DNA of 64,000 bases from VRUE01 sp963728365 (GTDB taxonomy: Bacteria; Actinomycetota; Thermoleophilia; Solirubrobacterales; 70-9): positions 868,001 through 932,000 of the forward strand of contig CAVSJI010000001.1 in the NCBI GenBank assembly GCA_963728365.1. Direction: 5' to 3'. Positions 61,855 through 64,000 of this stretch are shown here, one piece after another (within the stretch, counting starts at the first letter, position 1; each line of letters starts with the position of its first letter). The translations under genes were made by a program, and so were the position numbers. The notes under the pieces are model-generated. The model saw nothing but the letters and a program-made list of their open reading frames with translations, was not told the DNA's origin and ran no database searches.

Positions 61855-63156
61855 GTGCCCACGTCGGGTTCGGTACTTCGCCGCCCGAGAGGTTCCGTTT
61901 CCTCCTCGTGCTTTTGGCGCCTTGGGGTCGCAGGATCTCCCCTTGACGTTTCATTCACAGGAGCAGACAACATCACTTCCTTTGCCGATCTCGGCACCTC
62001 CAAGCAGGTGGTCGATGCCCTTCGGGCGCGTTCGATCGCCGAGCCTTTTCCCGTTCAAGAGATGGTCATCCGCGACGCGCTCGCCGGACACGACCTGCTC
62101 GTCCAGTCGCCCACCGGATCGGGCAAGACGCTCGCCTTCGGCGTGCCGCTGGTCGACCTGGTCGACTCCGGCAAGGGCGGGCCGCAGGCGCTCGTCCTGG
62201 CCCCCACCCGCGAGCTCGCCGGGCAGATCGTCACCGAGCTTGCCTCGCTGGCGAAGGCCCGCCGGCTGCGGATCGCCGCGGTCTACGGCGGCGTCGGCTT
62301 CGGCCCGCAGATCGCCGCGGCCAAGCGCGCCGACATCCTCGTCGCCACCCCCGGCCGGCTCGAGGACCTGATCCAGCGTGGCGCCGTCAGGCTGGGCGAC
62401 GTGCAGGTTCTGGTCCTCGACGAGGCCGACCGGATGCTCGACATGGGCTTCCGCCCGGCGGTCGACCGGATCGTCGCCAAGACGCCGCGTGAGCGCCAGA
62501 CGCTCTTCTTCTCGGCCACGCTCGCCGGCGCGACCGGGCGCATCGCCGCCGACTACACCAGCGACGCGCGCTCCCACACCCACGCCGAGCCGGAGCGGGC
62601 CGAAGCGAAGATCGAGCACCGCTTCCTCTCGGTGGAATCCCAGGCCGCCAAGCTCGACCACCTGATCGAGCACCTCGCCGAGGGCGACAGCGAGCGCTCG
62701 CTCGTCTTCGTGCGCACCAAGCGCGGTGCCGACCGCCTGGTCAAGCGCCTGCGAAGCCGCGAAGTCGAGGCCGTCGCGATGCACGGCGACAAGAGCCAGG
62801 GCCAGCGCGAGCGCGCCCTGCGGCGCTTCGAGCGGGGCGAGGTGCTGACCCTGATCGCAACCGACGTCGCCGCCCGCGGCATCGACGTCCCCGACGTGGC
62901 CCGGGTGTTCAACTTCGACGTGCCAGGCGACAGCGACGCCTACGTCCACCGGGTCGGGCGCACCGGGCGCGCCGGTCGCACCGGCACCGGGATCAGCTTC
63001 GTCCTCGCCGACCAAGCCGAGGAAATGCACCAGATCACCTCCGCTCTGGGACTGGAAAGCGGACTCCCCGGAGGCCGGCGCCCCGACGCCCCGCGCAAGG
63101 GGTCCGGAGGCAATCGCCGGCGACGGCGACGCCGTCCTGCCGGACGCGCGTCCTAG
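61855..63156 (+). CDS. DEAD-box RNA helicase
   Basis: Motifs in order: Q motif (FPVQEMVIRDAL), I SPTGSGKTLAF, Ia PTRELAGQ, II VLDEADRML, III FFSATLAG, IV SLVFVRTK, V IATDVAARGIDVPDV, VI HRVGRTGRAGRTG. The tail is Arg-rich (NRRRRRRRPAGR) for RNA binding. It remodels RNA such as ribosomal intermediates. The frame opens at GTG 61855 but the conserved core begins near ATC 61972, which has AGGAG 8 bases upstream and would give MTSFADLG. The true start is thus uncertain. Confidence 0.93.
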   Translation: MPTSGSVLRRPRGSVSSSCFWRLGVAGSPLDVSFTGADNITSFADLGTSKQVVDALRARSIAEPFPVQEMVIRDALAGHDLLVQSPTGSGKTLAFGVPLVDLVDSGKGGPQALVLAPTRELAGQIVTELASLAKARRLRIAAVYGGVGFGPQIAAAKRADILVATPGRLEDLIQRGAVRLGDVQVLVLDEADRMLDMGFRPAVDRIVAKTPRERQTLFFSATLAGATGRIAADYTSDARSHTHAEPERAEAKIEHRFLSVESQAAKLDHLIEHLAEGDSERSLVFVRTKRGADRLVKRLRSREVEAVAMHGDKSQGQRERALRRFERGEVLTLIATDVAARGIDVPDVARVFNFDVPGDSDAYVHRVGRTGRAGRTGTGISFVLADQAEEMHQITSALGLESGLPGGRRPDAPRKGSGGNRRRRRRRPAGRAS

Positions 63157-64000
63157 CTCGGCTCGCTCAACGCGGAGGCGAGGAACTCGCCGCGGGCGAC
63201 GATGGCGGCGGGGCCGCCGACTTCCACGCGCTCGATGCGGTCGGGGCTGCCGCCGGCTCGAGCGTGGAGGATCGAGGGGCGGCCGATCTCGGTGCCCTGG
63301 CGGATCTGGATCCGCTCGCCGAAGGGGACGCGCCCGTGGCGGCCGAGGTGGATCGCGAGGGGGCCGGCCGCTGAGCCCGTAGCCGGGTCCTCGGGGACGC
63401 CGTAGGCGGGGGCGAACATGCGGGTCTTCCAGCGGGCGCCGCTCCCCGCGAAGCAGCTCACGCCGATCTCGCCGAGGTCGAGGAGGGCGCTCATGTCGGG
63501 GCGCAGGGCCGTCACCTCGTCCTCGCTCTCGAGGGCGACGAAGACGTGCAGCGGCCCGTTCGGGTAGGCCTCGATCGGCAGCTGCGCGCGCTCGACGCCA
63601 AGCGCGTCGAGCAGCTCGGCCTGACGGTCGAATGGCTCCCAGGCGGGCACCGGCTGCTGCATCCATCCGAAGGCTCGCCCCTCCGCCCGGTGCTCGAGCT
63701 CAACGGGCACGACCTTCAGCGCGGTCTCCAGCCGGACCGTGGTCAGGCGCTCCTGCGCCGCGATCGCCAGCGCTGCGCCGAGGGTTGGATGCCCGGCGAA
63801 GGGGATCTCGCGCCCCGGCGTGAAGATGCGGATGCGGGCGTCGCCTCCCTGCTCCGGCGGCAGGACGAATACCGACTCCGAGAACCCCAGCTCCCCAGTC
63901 AACTGCTGCATCTGGGGGGCCGAAAGCGAACGGGAGTCGGTGAAGACGCCCAGCTGGTTCCCCTCCAGGGGCCTCTCGGCGAATACGTCGACGAGGACGT
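63153..64000 (-). CDS. PhzF-family protein (N-terminus beyond window)
   Basis: 282 codons visible, open to the right edge. VLVDVFAERPLEGNQLGVF (N-terminal), GFSESVFVLPP with the catalytic-type Glu, EIPFAGHPTLGAALAI, and AYGVPEDPATGSAAGPLAIH are the PhzF signatures. The family covers isomerases and epimerases such as the phenazine enzyme; the substrate here is unknown. Its stop overlaps the helicase stop region by 4 bases (convergent). Confidence 0.9.
   Translation of the reverse strand, partial: VLVDVFAERPLEGNQLGVFTDSRSLSAPQMQQLTGELGFSESVFVLPPEQGGDARIRIFTPGREIPFAGHPTLGAALAIAAQERLTTVRLETALKVVPVELEHRAEGRAFGWMQQPVPAWEPFDRQAELLDALGVERAQLPIEAYPNGPLHVFVALESEDEVTALRPDMSALLDLGEIGVSCFAGSGARWKTRMFAPAYGVPEDPATGSAAGPLAIHLGRHGRVPFGERIQIRQGTEIGRPSILHARAGGSPDRIERVEVGGPAAIVARGEFLASALSEPS

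Overview
The window is about 64 kb of high-GC DNA whose gene content and style point to an actinobacterium, most like the Thermoleophilia/Solirubrobacterales lineage. The supporting signs are a LexA box of the actinobacterial form CGAAC-N4-GTTCG, a FadA2-FabG4-HtdX-like fatty-acid operon, DUF4333 and RlpA proteins, a c-di-AMP (ydaO-type) riboswitch, and frequent TTG/GTG starts with 1-4 base overlaps. The taxonomic placement is inference. High GC creates many long open antisense frames; these were not annotated.

Layout: (1) 1-5.7 kb, minus strand: ATP-grasp enzyme (cut by the window edge), NodB deacetylase and three consecutive GH26-type glycosidases, the last fused to a YdjM-like membrane domain. 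(2) 5.7-10.3 kb: GTP PEP carboxykinase, a DUF4333 lipoprotein, sucC-sucD and a small ferredoxin. (3) 10.4-17.3 kb: a TetR repressor with a palindromic operator, then thiolase, FabG4-like reductase, MaoC hydratase and two acyl-CoA dehydrogenases in one tight operon. (4) 17.3-32.1 kb: AAA ATPase, acyl-CoA synthetase, GGDEF-EAL protein, DUF255 thioredoxin-fold protein, MMPL exporter, glutamine synthetase, an AhpD-like protein without its cysteines, a secreted protein, RlpA under a c-di-AMP riboswitch, RNase P RNA, an SDR, LexA with its SOS box, and tRNA-Leu(GAG).

(5) 32.1-51.6 kb is an integrated island. A 55-bp copy of the tRNA-Leu 3' half, followed by what looks like the original tRNA terminator, marks its far end. 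Inside are toxin-antitoxin modules (VapBC, Phd-VapC, a DUF5615 fragment, possible HEPN-like and TumE-like toxins), XRE regulators with a 22-bp perfect palindrome, a 1834-residue secreted RHS/YD-repeat protein with a low-GC variable tip, an IS21 element, a group II intron, a transposase remnant, a Mug-type DNA glycosylase and an excisionase-like HTH protein. No integrase was found, so the island is probably immobile now.

(6) 51.6-54.1 kb is a scarred strip: a frameshifted HigB with intact HigA, a decayed second copy of the excisionase-like gene, and an ArsR-like winged-helix regulator flanked by two 19-20 codon micro-ORFs that each have a strong ribosome binding site and their own hairpin terminator. 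(7) 54.1-61.7 kb, minus strand: a group 4 (Hyf/Hyc-like) membrane [NiFe]-hydrogenase operon behind an ArsR regulator. Its large subunit keeps all four active-site cysteines but has Asn where His is usual. (8) 61.8-64 kb: DEAD-box RNA helicase and a PhzF-family protein cut by the right edge.

The strongest candidates for something undescribed are the micro-ORF/ArsR module, a family of long hairpins with a conserved apical core and different but self-complementary arms, the YdjM-GH26 fusion, and the divergent HEPN-like module.
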